Origin: Jiella pacifica
GTDB lineage: Bacteria; Pseudomonadota; Alphaproteobacteria; Rhizobiales; Rhizobiaceae
NCBI RefSeq assembly: GCF_010500815.1
Contig: NZ_JAAAMG010000004.1
Location: forward strand, 174,186-238,185
DNA length: 64,000 bases
Direction: 5' to 3'
Part shown: one piece after another, positions 17,665 to 26,474 of the stretch
Layout of the letters: each line of letters starts with the position of its first letter
How positions within the stretch are numbered: position 1 is the stretch's first letter
The notes under the pieces: model-generated
What the model was told of the DNA's origin: nothing
Databases searched by the model: none
What the model saw: only the letters and a program-made list of their open reading frames with translations
Position numbers and translations under genes: made by a program

Positions 17665-17790
17665 ATGGATGACAGCGTGCGAAAATCGTGCTGGGGCGTA
17701 ACCGTTTGGACGGTCGCGATCTTCTCGGCAATGATGATTCTGGGTTTTCTCTGCTCGAACGCAGAGACGGTGGCGATCGCCGCCAACTAG
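17665..17790 (+). CDS. Possible single-helix membrane microprotein, 41 residues
   Basis: Short frame beginning MDDSVRKSCWGVTVW and containing one hydrophobic stretch of about 20 residues (TVAIFSAMMILGFLC) flanked by an N-terminal basic pair and an acidic/polar tail. The positive-inside rule would place the N terminus in the cytoplasm. The ribosome site is weak (AGGA 12 bases upstream). Support comes mainly from the CtrA box 70 bases ahead and from the absence of any other gene in this gap. No family recognised; it may be non-coding. Confidence 0.35.
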   Translation: MDDSVRKSCWGVTVWTVAIFSAMMILGFLCSNAETVAIAAN

Positions 17791-18124
17791 CCAAGCGGAT
17801 CGGCATTTGATCGCGACGTGCGGACTCCGCCGGATCGACGGTCGAATGCGAAGGCTCTGCCGGGCATGCCGCTCTCGCTAGTGCGAGGCGGCCTAGACAG
17901 ATTTCCGAATCGATGCGGAAGACCGCGGGCGCCAGATGCACCCGCCGGCGACGCCGTGGCTTGATCGATTGGCGTGAGGTCGGCCATTCGGGGTCGCTCG
18001 GCGGCTGAGCCGCCGTGTCGATTCCCGTGCTCGGCCGTCGGCGGTTCGGCCGATGCTGGGGATGACGGCGGCCCTGCGACGAAGGGCGCTTGGAATGGCG
18101 AGCGTGATTGGCCACATTGGGCCG
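17791..18124. other. Intergenic region before the DUF1489 gene
   Basis: No convincing gene. Open frames on both strands are Arg/Pro-rich and lack ribosome sites. The frame of the DUF1489 gene stays open back to 18053 but homology begins at 18125. No terminator-like hairpin or tRNA was seen. Confidence 0.4.
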
Positions 18125-18550
18125 ATGGCTCTCCACCTTCTCAAGCTCTGCGTCGGCGCCACCAGCGCCGAAGATCTCGCCGCCCATATCGACCATCGCC
18201 TCGCGATCAGCGGGTCGCCGGCCTATTGGCACGTCACCCGGATGGTGCCGAAGCGGGGCGAGGAACTCGCCGCCGGCGGTTCGCTCTACTGGATCATCCG
18301 CGGCAGCGTCCAGGCGCGGCAGTCGATCCTCGGGATCGAGCCTTTCACCGACGAGGAGGGGATTGGCCGCTGCAAGATCCTGCTCGACCGAACCCTCGTC
18401 CTCACCCGCCACCAGCCGAAGCGGCCGTTCCAGGGCTGGCGCTACCTCAAGGCCGAGGACGCGCCGGCCGATCTTCGCGAGTTCGGCGAGGCGGGAGACG
18501 GGTTGCCGCCTGAACTTGCCACAGCCCTGCAGGAACTCGGCGTCATCTGA
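18125..18550 (+). CDS. DUF1489 family protein
   Basis: 141 residues, soluble. The start MALHLLKLCVGATSAEDL and the central WHVTRMVPKRGEEL, IIRGSVQARQ and QGWRYLKAED segments are typical of DUF1489, a family found almost only in alphaproteobacteria. Function unknown; some homologues are annotated as lysophospholipase-like without evidence. ATG 18125 is chosen from homology; the upstream ATGs at 18053 and 18095 would add an Arg-rich extension not seen in the family. It converges with the hypothetical gene at 18628-18903. Confidence 0.85.
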   Translation: MALHLLKLCVGATSAEDLAAHIDHRLAISGSPAYWHVTRMVPKRGEELAAGGSLYWIIRGSVQARQSILGIEPFTDEEGIGRCKILLDRTLVLTRHQPKRPFQGWRYLKAEDAPADLREFGEAGDGLPPELATALQELGVI

Positions 18551-18627
18551 CGGTCATGAGGGCGGACGCTTCAGCGTCCCTGCCGTTCTGCGTCATGCCC
18601 GGTCTTTCGGACGAGAGGCCGGCCGTC

Positions 18628-18903
18628 TCAGCGAAAACGCATGCGGACGGCGGTCGAGCCGCTCGGCGAGACCGAGCGGATCCGCGTGTGGCTGACCGGC
18701 TGCGAGGCGCGCCAGGCTCTGGCCCCGTAGGACAGGAGCAGACCGACGAGCTCCTTGGCCTTCATCCGCGAACGGCCGTCGCGGGCCTCGCCGAGACGCA
18801 GAGCCGCCTGCTGGAGGGGATGGACGCCAACCGGAACCGCTTCCGGCCGGGAGCCGGGCAGCGTCGGTACGGTCAGGTTTCGGCCGTGATTCTCCATCGA
18901 CAT
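18628..18903 (-). CDS. Hypothetical basic protein, 91 residues
   Basis: Starts MSMENHGRNLTVPTLPGSRP behind a very good ribosome site (GAGGGGAAG, 3 to 12 bases before ATG 18903). The sequence has a Pro-rich beginning, a likely amphipathic helix (HPLQQAALRLGEARDG), and a basic Ser/Arg-rich tail. No signal peptide, membrane helix or known motif. The strong ribosome site favours a real gene over the antisense frame at 18556-18981. Family not recognised. Confidence 0.5.
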   Translation of the reverse strand: MSMENHGRNLTVPTLPGSRPEAVPVGVHPLQQAALRLGEARDGRSRMKAKELVGLLLSYGARAWRASQPVSHTRIRSVSPSGSTAVRMRFR

Positions 18904-19231
18904 GACTTCCCCTCGGAACGCTTCACACAGGGCGGCGGATCGTACTTGCCGGGCCGCCGCCGGAACCATCGGGCAGAATAGCCTGCCCTTTGCGCATCGC
19001 CGCCGCGGCCCACCCCCGTGGGTCCGGTCGGTCTCCGCGCGCTTTTCCGTCACTGCGGCGTCATGCCGTCGAACGGGTCGGCGAGGTGCCGTCACCGGCA
19101 GATCGTCTTCCCCCGGGCGCGGGCCGCCCCCGATCGGGGCGCAAGCCGGCCCGGTGGCGGGGCGTCATGCCCCGCCGATGCCATTCTCGCTCGATGCGCC
19201 GCCGTGAGCCGGCGCCGCGCCTGTGGCCGTG
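18904..19231. other. Intergenic region upstream of the 91-residue gene
   Basis: 328 bases between the hypothetical gene and the end of the DD-carboxypeptidase gene. All open frames are Arg/Ala/Pro-rich and unsupported. A weak -10-like TATTCT for the hypothetical gene is present on the minus strand near 18975. Nothing else recognised. Confidence 0.35.
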
Positions 19232-20755
19232 TCAGTTCGCCACGGCGTAGCAGTTGAAGGAATTGCTCTTCAGCGCCGCGCAGGCCTTCCACGCCTGATC
19301 CTTGCTGTCGAAGCCGGCAAAGCGTGCGCGATAGAGCGTGCCGCCGCCGGTGTCGACGCTTTCGGTGAAGGGCTCGGCGGCGGCAAGCTGCGAGCCGGCG
19401 GCGCTCTTGGCCTTCTTCAGCATCGCCATCGCCTGCGACGCCGATTCCGTCGCCGCGATCTGGACGACCCATGGCGACGGCTTGGTCGGCTGCACCACCA
19501 TGGCCGGGACGTTCTGGGCGACGGAGCCCGTCGCCTGGACGTCGACGTCGCCGCGCATCAAGGCCGCGGCCTTGCGCCCGTCCTGGGCAGCCGGTCGGGC
19601 GAGCGGCAGGATCGCCGCGGCGGCGCTGGAGGCGGTGGGACGCTCATCGACCAGGGCGGCGCGGATCGCGTCGCGGCCCATCAACGGACGCGCCGTCGGC
19701 ATCGGCATGCGCGCGGCGACCTGTTCGCCCGCGTCGCTGCCATAGGCCATGGCGATCCGGTCGTTGATCGAGATGCCGCCCTGTGTCGGGCGGAAGTCCG
19801 GGATCGGGCCCTTCTTCGGCAGATCGGGTTCGATCGCGGCGACCACGACGTCGGCGTTAGGCTTGGCGGCGATTAGCGGTCCGCCGTCGCGGCGGCTGGC
19901 CTTCGGCATGGTGCGTTTCAAGAGATCGACCATGTGGTCGTCCCGAGAGCGGCCAGACGTTCCGCCGAAGACGGCGGCGACGACGTTCTTGCCATCGGTC
20001 TTCACCGAGGTGACGAGGTTGAAGCCCGACGCGTTGATGTAGCCGGTCTTGATGCCATCGACGCCGTCGTACCGGTTGAGGACGCGGTTGTGGTTGCCGA
20101 TCCGGGCGCCACGGAAATTGAACGAGCGGGTGGAGAAGTAGCCGTAATATTCGGGGAAGTGCTCGCGCAGCGCAATTCCCAGCGTCGCCATGTCGCGCGC
20201 CGTGCTGTGCTGGGCGGGATTTGGCAGACCGTTGGCATTGCGGAATTCAGTGCGCGACATGCCGAGGCGATGCGCCTTGGCGGTCATGCGCTTGGCGAAG
20301 TCGGTCTCGGAACCGGCGAGGAATTCCGCCAGGACGACGGCGGCGTCGTTCGCGGACCGCGTCACCAGCGAATAGATGGCCTCTTCGACGGTGATCGTCG
20401 AGCCGGGGCGCAGCCCGAGCTTCGACGGCGGGCGGGCGGAGGCGTAGGCCGACACCGGCATCTTGTCGTTCTTCGAGATCTTGCCGCTCTTCAGCGCCTC
20501 GAAGGTCAGGTAGAGCGTCATCATCTTGGTCAGCGACGCCGGGTAGCGATATTCGTCGGCACGGTCCTGATACAGGACCTTGCCGTTGTTGGCGTCGATG
20601 ACGAAGCCGGCATATTTCGGATTTGCGGCGTCAGCCGCCCGCGTTCCTCCTGACAGGCAGATCCCGGCGCCGAGAAGGGCGACGGCGATCGTCCGGGTGA
20701 AGGTTCTGGCGGCACGTCTGAATTGCGACAGGTCGATTGGCACGCACAAACTCAT
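19232..20755 (-). CDS. D-alanyl-D-alanine carboxypeptidase (PBP5/6 family) with SPOR domain
   Basis: 507 residues. The signal peptide (TRTIAVALLGAGICLSGGTRA) is followed by a serine-type DD-peptidase. The nucleophile is in SLTKM (Ser74, Lys77), the second motif is SAN (134-136), and the third is KTG (236-238). It trims the terminal D-Ala of peptidoglycan stem peptides in the periplasm. After a long Ala/Pro linker, the last 75 residues form a SPOR domain (SPWVVQIAATESASQAM, TLYRARFAGF), which binds denuded glycan at division sites. This points to a role at the septum. ATG 20755 is chosen; a TTG at 20824 would add residues before the signal. A TATAAA element at 20874-20879 may be its -10 box. 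Confidence 0.93.
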   Translation of the reverse strand: MSLCVPIDLSQFRRAARTFTRTIAVALLGAGICLSGGTRAADAANPKYAGFVIDANNGKVLYQDRADEYRYPASLTKMMTLYLTFEALKSGKISKNDKMPVSAYASARPPSKLGLRPGSTITVEEAIYSLVTRSANDAAVVLAEFLAGSETDFAKRMTAKAHRLGMSRTEFRNANGLPNPAQHSTARDMATLGIALREHFPEYYGYFSTRSFNFRGARIGNHNRVLNRYDGVDGIKTGYINASGFNLVTSVKTDGKNVVAAVFGGTSGRSRDDHMVDLLKRTMPKASRRDGGPLIAAKPNADVVVAAIEPDLPKKGPIPDFRPTQGGISINDRIAMAYGSDAGEQVAARMPMPTARPLMGRDAIRAALVDERPTASSAAAAILPLARPAAQDGRKAAALMRGDVDVQATGSVAQNVPAMVVQPTKPSPWVVQIAATESASQAMAMLKKAKSAAGSQLAAAEPFTESVDTGGGTLYRARFAGFDSKDQAWKACAALKSNSFNCYAVAN

Positions 20756-20987
20756 CGATCGTGTTGCTGGCACGGTGAGGTTTCGCTCCGGCGCGGGTCG
20801 ACATGCGCGGTACGAACCTTCCAAGGGGCCGTTCTGATGTCCGTCAGGCTAAGCCGCGTCGCTTACCAATCGGTTTATATCATTCGGATTGTGTTCACCT
20901 TGCTCAGCTTTTTCCGTGGATCGCGTCATTCCACAATTTCGTGAGGAGAGTGTGGTCGCAGGTGCCCGTGCATCGTAGCGCAGCCGG

Positions 20988-21016
20988 TTGAAACTCATTG
21001 TGCAGTGCAATATATT
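20988..21016 (+). promoter_or_regulatory. Phasin promoter with TGCAGTGCA motif in the spacer
   Basis: TTGAAA (20988-20993) and TATATT (21011-21016) are separated by exactly 17 bases, a near-consensus sigma-70 promoter rare in this window. The spacer contains TTGTGCAGTGCAA. PhaR repressors of polyhydroxyalkanoate genes in alphaproteobacteria bind TGC/GCA-containing motifs at phasin promoters, so this is a candidate PhaR operator. It would block RNA polymerase directly. Transcription would start at about 21023, about 80 bases before the phasin start. Confidence 0.6.
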
Positions 21017-21105
21017 CCTGGTCAGACACAAGAGCGGGGCGTCGCCCCGGCGTCGACCGTGGCGCCTACGACCCCCGCCATGACCGTATGAGAAGGAAAA
21101 TCGAC

Positions 21106-21567
21106 ATGACCATGACGATGACCACTTATGAAGACGCCGGCAAGCTGACCAAGGAAGCGATGGACAATATGCTGCGATCGTTCGCCGCCATGACCAAGGG
21201 CTTCCAGCAGATCTCCGCCGAGACGGCCGACTTCACCAAGCGGGCCTACGAGCACCAGACCGCGACGGTGGAAAGGCTCTTCCAGGCGAAGACCCTCGAC
21301 AAGACGATCGAGGTCCAGACCGAGTTCGCCAAGACGGCCTATGAGGCCTGGGTCGCGCAGATGACCAAGATGAGCGACATCTACGCCGGCATCGCCAAGG
21401 AGACCTACAAGCCGTTCGAGCAGACGGCGAAGTCGGCCTCCGCCGTCGCAACGCAGGCCGCCAGGGACACGACGTCGCAGGCGGATCAGGCTGCCGGGGA
21501 GACGGTGGATGCGGCGAAACATGCCGTCGACGCCGCCGAGCAGCAGGCCCACGAGACCGCTCATTGA
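21106..21567 (+). CDS. Phasin family protein (PHA granule coat)
   Basis: 153 residues, predicted almost wholly alpha-helical and amphipathic. The Phasin_2 pattern is visible (NMLRSFAAMTKGFQQISAET, then ERLFQAKTLDKTIEVQTEFA). The tail is Ala/Gln/Thr-rich and probably disordered. Phasins coat polyhydroxybutyrate granules and regulate their size. ATG 21106 is chosen because AGAAGGA is 8 bases upstream; the frame is open from 20998. It is monocistronic, with a strong promoter before it and an intrinsic terminator after it. No PHA synthase or PhaR gene lies in the window. Confidence 0.9.
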   Translation: MTMTMTTYEDAGKLTKEAMDNMLRSFAAMTKGFQQISAETADFTKRAYEHQTATVERLFQAKTLDKTIEVQTEFAKTAYEAWVAQMTKMSDIYAGIAKETYKPFEQTAKSASAVATQAARDTTSQADQAAGETVDAAKHAVDAAEQQAHETAH

Positions 21568-21640
21568 AGCCGTGATCGCGAGGCGGCCACTTGGCCGGAA
21601 ACGGTTCGCTGACGTTTTCCAGCGACGAAATTGATCGAGG

Positions 21641-21665
21641 GGCCCGGTTCCAGCCGGGCCTTTTT
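21641..21665 (+). terminator. Intrinsic terminator after the phasin gene
   Basis: Perfect stem GGCCCGG/CCGGGCC with a six-base loop, followed by five Ts (21661-21665). It lies about 75 bases after the phasin stop and before clpS, insulating the two. Confidence 0.85.
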
Positions 21666-21809
21666 GCGTTAGGTTCAAGCTGGCGTCTGCGGGCGGCGAT
21701 GGTTGCAACATTGCGCTGCAACGGAAGCGGCGCCTCGGCTTCTTAAAATCTCATGACACATGCATACATACGAGCCATGGCGATGCTGGCTGAAGGGACA
21801 CGACGAGGG

Positions 21810-22172
21810 ATGGACCAGAACCTGAGCGGCAGGCCGATCAGGCTTCAGGGTAAAGACGACAAGGGCGGGGGCGCCGACCGCGGCACCTCCGTCATCACGC
21901 GGACGGAACCGAAAACCAAGCGACCGAGCCTTTACAGAGTTCTGCTTCTGAACGACGATTACACTCCTATGGAGTTTGTCATTCACGTTCTCGAACGTTT
22001 TTTTCAGAAGGACCACGAGGCCGCGACGAGGATCATGCTGCACGTCCACAACCATGGCGTCGGCGAGTGCGGAATCTTCACCTTCGAAGTGGCGGAGACG
22101 AAGGTCACCCAGGTCATGGATTTTGCCCGCCAGCACCAGCATCCGCTGCAATGCGTGATGGAAAAGAATTGA
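21810..22172 (+). CDS. clpS: ATP-dependent Clp protease adaptor ClpS
   Basis: 120 residues from ATG 21810. ClpS delivers N-degron substrates to ClpA. The folded core is unmistakable: [40 protein letters not shown] (substrate-pocket region) and [15 protein letters not shown]. The N-terminal 35 residues are the flexible segment that enters the ClpA pore. In-frame starts at 21753 and 21780 would lengthen only this tail; 21810 fits homologues and has GAAGGGA 11 bases upstream. It directly precedes clpA with 8 bases between stop and start. Confidence 0.92.
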   Translation: MDQNLSGRPIRLQGKDDKGGGADRGTSVITRTEPKTKRPSLYRVLLLNDDYTPMEFVIHVLERFFQKDHEAATRIMLHVHNHGVGECGIFTFEVAETKVTQVMDFARQHQHPLQCVMEKN

Positions 22173-22180
22173 GGTGACGC

Positions 22181-24676
22181 TTGCCGACATTTTCACAAAG
22201 CCTTGAGAAGGCACTTCATCAGGCGCTCACTCTGGCCAACGAACGCCATCAGGAATTCGCGACGCTGGAGCACCTGCTCCTGGCTCTTCTCGAAGACAAG
22301 GACGCTTCGGCCGTGATGCGCGGCTGCAGCGTCGACATCGACCTGCTTCGCAAGAACCTGGTTACCTACATCGACACCGAACTCGCCAATCTCGTTACCG
22401 GACACGAGGAAGATTCCAAGCCGACGGCCGGCTTCCACCGGGTGATCCAGCGGGCGGTGATCCATGTCCAGAGTTCCGGTCGCGAAGAGGTGACCGGCGC
22501 CAACGTGCTCGTGGCGATCTTCGCTGAGCGCGAGAGCCATGCCGCCTATTTCCTGCAGGAGCAGGAAATGACCCGCTACGACGCAGTGAATTTCATCTCC
22601 CACGGCATTTCCAAGCGTCCCGGCGGCTCCGAGAGCCGGCCGTTGCGCGGTGCCGAAGACGAGGCATCGACCATCGGCCAGGACGAGGACGGCAAGCGCA
22701 AGGCGGGGCCCGACGCGCTCACCGCCTATTGTGTCAATCTGAACGAAAAGGCCCGCAATGGCCGGATCGATCCACTCATCGGCCGCGCCGAGGAGATCAA
22801 CCGGACGATCCAGGTGCTCTGCCGGCGCTCCAAGAACAACCCGCTCTATGTCGGTGATCCCGGCGTCGGCAAGACGGCGATCGCCGAGGGTCTCGCCAAG
22901 CGCGTCGTCGAGGGCGACGTGCCGGACGTGCTCGCCGACGCGACGATCTTCTCCCTCGACATGGGCACGCTGCTCGCCGGCACGCGCTATCGCGGCGACT
23001 TCGAGGAGCGGCTGAAGCAGGTCGTCAAGGAACTCGAAGAGTATCCGGGCGCCGTCCTGTTCATCGACGAGATCCACACGGTGATCGGCGCCGGCGCCAC
23101 CTCGGGCGGGGCGATGGACGCCTCGAACCTCCTGAAGCCGGCGCTCTCCTCCGGGGCGATCCGCTGCATCGGCTCGACCACCTACAAGGAGTATCGCCAG
23201 TTCTTCGAGAAGGACCGGGCCCTCGTCCGGCGCTTTCAGAAGATCGACGTCAAGGAGCCGACGGTCGAGGATGCCGTGTCGATCCTCAAGGGCCTGAAGC
23301 CCTATTTCGAGGACTTCCACCGGGTGAAGTTCACCAACGACGCGATCAAGTCCGCCGTCGAACTCTCGGCTCGCTACATCACCGACCGCAAGCTGCCGGA
23401 CAAGGCGATCGACGTGATCGACGAGACTGGCGCCTCGCAGATGCTTCTGCCCGAGAACAAGCGCAAGAAGCAGATCGGCGTGAAGGAGATCGAGGCGACG
23501 ATCGCGACGATGGCGCGCATTCCCGCAAAGTCGGTCTCCAAGGACGACGAGGAGGTGCTCGCCCATCTCGACGCGCAGCTGAAGCGCGTGGTCTACGGCC
23601 AGGACGAGGCGATCGCCAATCTGGCTTCGGCGATCAAGCTCGCCCGGGCCGGCCTGCGCGAGCCGGACAAGCCGATCGGCTCCTACCTGTTCTCCGGCCC
23701 GACCGGCGTCGGCAAGACCGAGGTGGCGCGTCAGCTGGCGTCGTCCCTCGGGGTGGAACTCCTGCGCTTCGACATGTCGGAATACATGGAGCGGCACACC
23801 GTCTCGCGGCTCATCGGCGCGCCTCCGGGCTATGTCGGCTTCGACCAGGGTGGTCTCCTGACCGACGGCGTCGACCAGCATCCGCACTGCGTGCTGTTGC
23901 TCGACGAGATCGAGAAGGCGCATCCGGACCTGTTCAACATCTTGCTTCAGGTCATGGATCATGGCCGCCTGACGGACCACAACGGCAAGCAGATCAATTT
24001 CAGGAACGTCATCCTGATCATGACGACCAATGCCGGTGCTTCCGAAATGGCCAAGGCCAACATCGGCTTCGGGCATTCGCGGCGCACCGGTGCCGACGAG
24101 GAGGCGATCAACCGCCTGTTCACGCCGGAGTTCCGCAACCGCCTCGACGCGATCATCCCGTTCGGCGCCCTGCCGACGCCGGTGATCCATCAGGTGGTGG
24201 AGAAGTTCGTCATGCAGCTCGAGGCGCAGCTGTCGGAGCGCGGCGTCACCTTCGAGCTCGCGCCGGAGGCCGTCGCCTGGCTTGCCGAGAGGGGCTACGA
24301 CGAGAACATGGGCGCCCGCCCGCTCGCCCGCGTGATCCAGGAGCACATCAAGAAGCCGCTGGCCGACGAGGTGCTGTTCGGCAAGTTGAAGCGCGGCGGG
24401 ACGGTGAAGGTCACCGTCGTCGACGACGGCGCCGGCGGCCGCAAGATCGCGCTCGAGGCGATCGCCGACGAGCTGCCGCCGCAAAAGGCGAGCAAGTCCG
24501 CCAGGAAGCGCACGCCGGTTGCCGCCGACGGGTCGGAGATTGATGACGATTCGATCGACGACGAGATCGACGAGGAGAGCGACGACGACGTGTCGCCGCC
24601 CGCCGAGGAGGACGCATCCACCCCGGCGAAGAGCCGCGCGAGTTCCGTTCCGAAGGTCCCGCGCCGCTCCAGCTGA
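22181..24676 (+). CDS. clpA: ATP-dependent Clp protease ATP-binding subunit ClpA
   Basis: 831 residues, starting with TTG at 22181. The ribosome site GAGGTGA is 4-10 bases upstream and the sequence [16 protein letters not shown] is the conserved N terminus. Order: N domain (1-150, ClpS docking); first AAA+ module with Walker [14 protein letters not shown] and Walker [15 protein letters not shown]; second module with [13 protein letters not shown] and [13 protein letters not shown]. ClpA unfolds substrates for ClpP. The last 60 or so residues form an acidic Asp/Glu/Ser-rich tail that usual ClpA proteins lack. It is in an operon with clpS. ClpP must be encoded elsewhere. Confidence 0.96.
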   Translation: MPTFSQSLEKALHQALTLANERHQEFATLEHLLLALLEDKDASAVMRGCSVDIDLLRKNLVTYIDTELANLVTGHEEDSKPTAGFHRVIQRAVIHVQSSGREEVTGANVLVAIFAERESHAAYFLQEQEMTRYDAVNFISHGISKRPGGSESRPLRGAEDEASTIGQDEDGKRKAGPDALTAYCVNLNEKARNGRIDPLIGRAEEINRTIQVLCRRSKNNPLYVGDPGVGKTAIAEGLAKRVVEGDVPDVLADATIFSLDMGTLLAGTRYRGDFEERLKQVVKELEEYPGAVLFIDEIHTVIGAGATSGGAMDASNLLKPALSSGAIRCIGSTTYKEYRQFFEKDRALVRRFQKIDVKEPTVEDAVSILKGLKPYFEDFHRVKFTNDAIKSAVELSARYITDRKLPDKAIDVIDETGASQMLLPENKRKKQIGVKEIEATIATMARIPAKSVSKDDEEVLAHLDAQLKRVVYGQDEAIANLASAIKLARAGLREPDKPIGSYLFSGPTGVGKTEVARQLASSLGVELLRFDMSEYMERHTVSRLIGAPPGYVGFDQGGLLTDGVDQHPHCVLLLDEIEKAHPDLFNILLQVMDHGRLTDHNGKQINFRNVILIMTTNAGASEMAKANIGFGHSRRTGADEEAINRLFTPEFRNRLDAIIPFGALPTPVIHQVVEKFVMQLEAQLSERGVTFELAPEAVAWLAERGYDENMGARPLARVIQEHIKKPLADEVLFGKLKRGGTVKVTVVDDGAGGRKIALEAIADELPPQKASKSARKRTPVAADGSEIDDDSIDDEIDEESDDDVSPPAEEDASTPAKSRASSVPKVPRRSS

Positions 24677-24767
24677 CGGGTGCGAGCGAGGTCGGCTGCC
24701 CAGGCAGGCGAACCTCGCGCGAGCGTTGCGGCGATTTGACGGCTCCTGCCGTCGGTCCTAATGACGA

Positions 24768-24810
24768 AAGAGGCCCGGTCGGCGTTGCGCTGGCCGGGCC
24801 TCTTCATTTC
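24768..24810 (+). terminator. Intrinsic terminator after clpA
   Basis: Perfect 11-bp stem AAGAGGCCCGG/CCGGGCCTCTT with a 15-base loop at 24768-24804, followed by a weak CATTTC tail. It is placed 90 bases after the clpA stop and before azlC. The imperfect T-tract lowers confidence. Confidence 0.6.
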
Positions 24811-24839
24811 GGCCCAGCTTGCGGAGCCGCCTCGGGCTC

Positions 24840-25583
24840 ATGACCATGCATCTTTCCGACAGACCCGAGCGCTCCGACCTCGGCTGGATCCTCCTCGGCA
24901 TGAAGGGGATCCTCAGCCCGCCGGCGCTGATCCTGACGACGGCCTTCTTCGGCTTTGCCGGGCTTTGCCGCGAGGCCGGCATCTCCTGGCAGGAGGCGGC
25001 CTTCATGACCGCCGCCGTCTGGGCGCTGCCGGCCAAGATCATTCTCCTCGGCGCCATCACCGCCGGCACCTCGCTGCCCGCGGCCGCCTTCGCCGTCGCG
25101 CTTTCCTCGCTGCGGATGATGCCGATGGTGGTGGCGCTGATGCCGGAACTGCGCGGGCCGAAGACGAGGGTGCCGACGCTGCTGTTCCTGTCGCATTTCG
25201 TCGCCATCACCGCCTGGGTCTTCGCCATGGAGCGCATGGAGGACGTGCCGCGCGACAAGCGGACGCTTTACTTCGGCGGCTTCGCCGTCACGCTGACGGC
25301 GCTGAACACGGTGCTGGTCGCCATCGTCTTCAATCTGATGGGCCAGCTTCCGGCCTTGGCGACGGGGGCGCTGGCCTTCCTGACGCCGGTCTATTTCTTC
25401 AACTCGCTCTACGGCTCGGCGCGGGACGTCACCGGCCGGCTGGCTCTGTTCTGCGGCATGGCGGCGCTGCCGCCGGCCCACTGGCTCTCGCCCGGCTACG
25501 AACTTTTGGTGGCTGGCATCGGCGGCGGCCTCGTCGCCTATCTCGGCGGTCGTATTCTGAAAGTGCGGCGGGGCGGCGGCTGA
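24840..25583 (+). CDS. azlC: AzlC-family branched-chain amino acid exporter, large subunit
   Basis: 247 residues with about six to seven hydrophobic helices. AzlC landmarks include the early WILLGMKGILSPPALIL, ISWQEAAFMTAAVWALPAKI and LRMMPMVVALMPELRG. AzlCD (LIV-E) systems export valine, leucine and related amino acids across the inner membrane. ATG 24840 is preferred to the TTG frame start at 24819. The stop overlaps the azlD ATG by one base (TGATG), so the subunits are co-translated in fixed ratio. No Lrp-type regulator adjoins. Substrate inferred from family. Confidence 0.9.
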   Translation: MTMHLSDRPERSDLGWILLGMKGILSPPALILTTAFFGFAGLCREAGISWQEAAFMTAAVWALPAKIILLGAITAGTSLPAAAFAVALSSLRMMPMVVALMPELRGPKTRVPTLLFLSHFVAITAWVFAMERMEDVPRDKRTLYFGGFAVTLTALNTVLVAIVFNLMGQLPALATGALAFLTPVYFFNSLYGSARDVTGRLALFCGMAALPPAHWLSPGYELLVAGIGGGLVAYLGGRILKVRRGGG

Positions 25584-25945
25584 TGTCCGACTGGGCCTAT
25601 TCCGACGTCGTGCCCTGGTGGCCTTACGTCTTCATCCTCCTCGGCGGCTGGCTGCCGACCGACGTCTGGCGCTACATCGGCGTCGTCTCGGCCAGCCGCA
25701 TCGACGAGACGGGCGAGGCCGCGACGATCGCGCGGACCATCGCGACGTCGCTGGTGGCCGCCGTGATTGCGCAGCTGGTGTTCTATCCCTCCGGCGCACT
25801 CGCCGACATTCCGACCTGGGTGCGCGTAGTCGCGCTCTGCATCGGCTTTGCCGCCTATCAGCTGTCGCGCAGGAAGATCCTGGCGGGCATCTTCGCGGCC
25901 GAAATCGTCATCGGCATCTGGGCGCTGGCACCTGGCCTGGGGTGA
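25583..25945 (+). CDS. azlD: AzlD-family transporter, small subunit
   Basis: 120 residues, beginning MSDWAYSDVVPWWPYVFILL, with three to four hydrophobic helices (PYVFILLGGWLPTDVW, IATSLVAAVIAQLVFY, ILAGIFAAEIVIGIW). This is the short partner of AzlC. It lies one base into the azlC stop codon. Its own stop (25943-25945) directly abuts the stop of the HIT gene on the other strand (25946-25948), leaving no room for a separate terminator. The same frame is open far upstream through azlC, but that part is a shadow. Confidence 0.87.
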   Translation: MSDWAYSDVVPWWPYVFILLGGWLPTDVWRYIGVVSASRIDETGEAATIARTIATSLVAAVIAQLVFYPSGALADIPTWVRVVALCIGFAAYQLSRRKILAGIFAAEIVIGIWALAPGLG

Positions 25946-26386
25946 TCAGCCCTTCGCCAGCGCCGCCCGGATCGCCTCGGCGTGCTCCTTGATGGTCTCC
26001 ATCGGCACGTCGCCGAAGGCGTGGCGCTTCAGCTCGACGCCCGCATACACCGGGATCACGTGGAAATGCAGGTGGAACACCGTCTGCCCGGCCGGCTCCT
26101 CGTTGAACTGCGCGATCCGCACGCCGTCCGCCGAAAACGCCGCCTTCGCCGCTCGCGCGAGCCTTGCCACCAGCGGCATCACCGCCTGCAGCGTCTCGTC
26201 CGAAGCGTCGAGGATGTTGCGCGAGGGCGCCTTGGGAATGATCAGGAAATGCCCCTTCGACTGCGGCATCACGTCCATGATCGCGATGGCGGTCTCGTCC
26301 TCGAAGAGCTTTTCGCTGGGGATCTCGCCCTTGAGAATCTTGGCGAATACGTTGTCGTCTTCGTAGGCGGGGGTCGTAGCGGGCAT
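25946..26386 (-). CDS. HIT-family (histidine triad) nucleotide hydrolase
   Basis: 146 residues. The histidine triad HLHFHV is present near residue 103, with the upstream DNVFAKILKGEIPSEK and GHFLIIPKAPSRNI segments of the HinT branch. HIT proteins hydrolyse adenosine phosphoramidates and other AMP-linked compounds in the cytoplasm. ATG 26386 (MPATTPAYEDD) is chosen over the frame start at 26464 from homology. It is convergent with azlD, with stop codons back to back. Confidence 0.92.
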   Translation of the reverse strand: MPATTPAYEDDNVFAKILKGEIPSEKLFEDETAIAIMDVMPQSKGHFLIIPKAPSRNILDASDETLQAVMPLVARLARAAKAAFSADGVRIAQFNEEPAGQTVFHLHFHVIPVYAGVELKRHAFGDVPMETIKEHAEAIRAALAKG

Positions 26387-26474
26387 GGGCGGGGCTCTCG
26401 AAGCTATGATTCGTCGCGCCGGATGGTAGGCGGCCATAAGGGCAAGTCCATGGGAAAAGCCCATGAGACGTTTC

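Noticed and set aside
18556-18981. Plus-strand frame of 141 codons after the DUF1489 gene
   Set aside because: No ribosome site and odd composition; the minus-strand gene 18628-18903 has an excellent ribosome site over the same DNA.
20756-20824. TTG-started N-terminal extension of the DD-carboxypeptidase
   Set aside because: It would place 23 extra residues before an already complete signal peptide.
24761-25582. Long frame continuous with azlD reaching back through azlC
   Set aside because: Only the part from 25583 resembles AzlD; the rest is out of frame with the real azlC.
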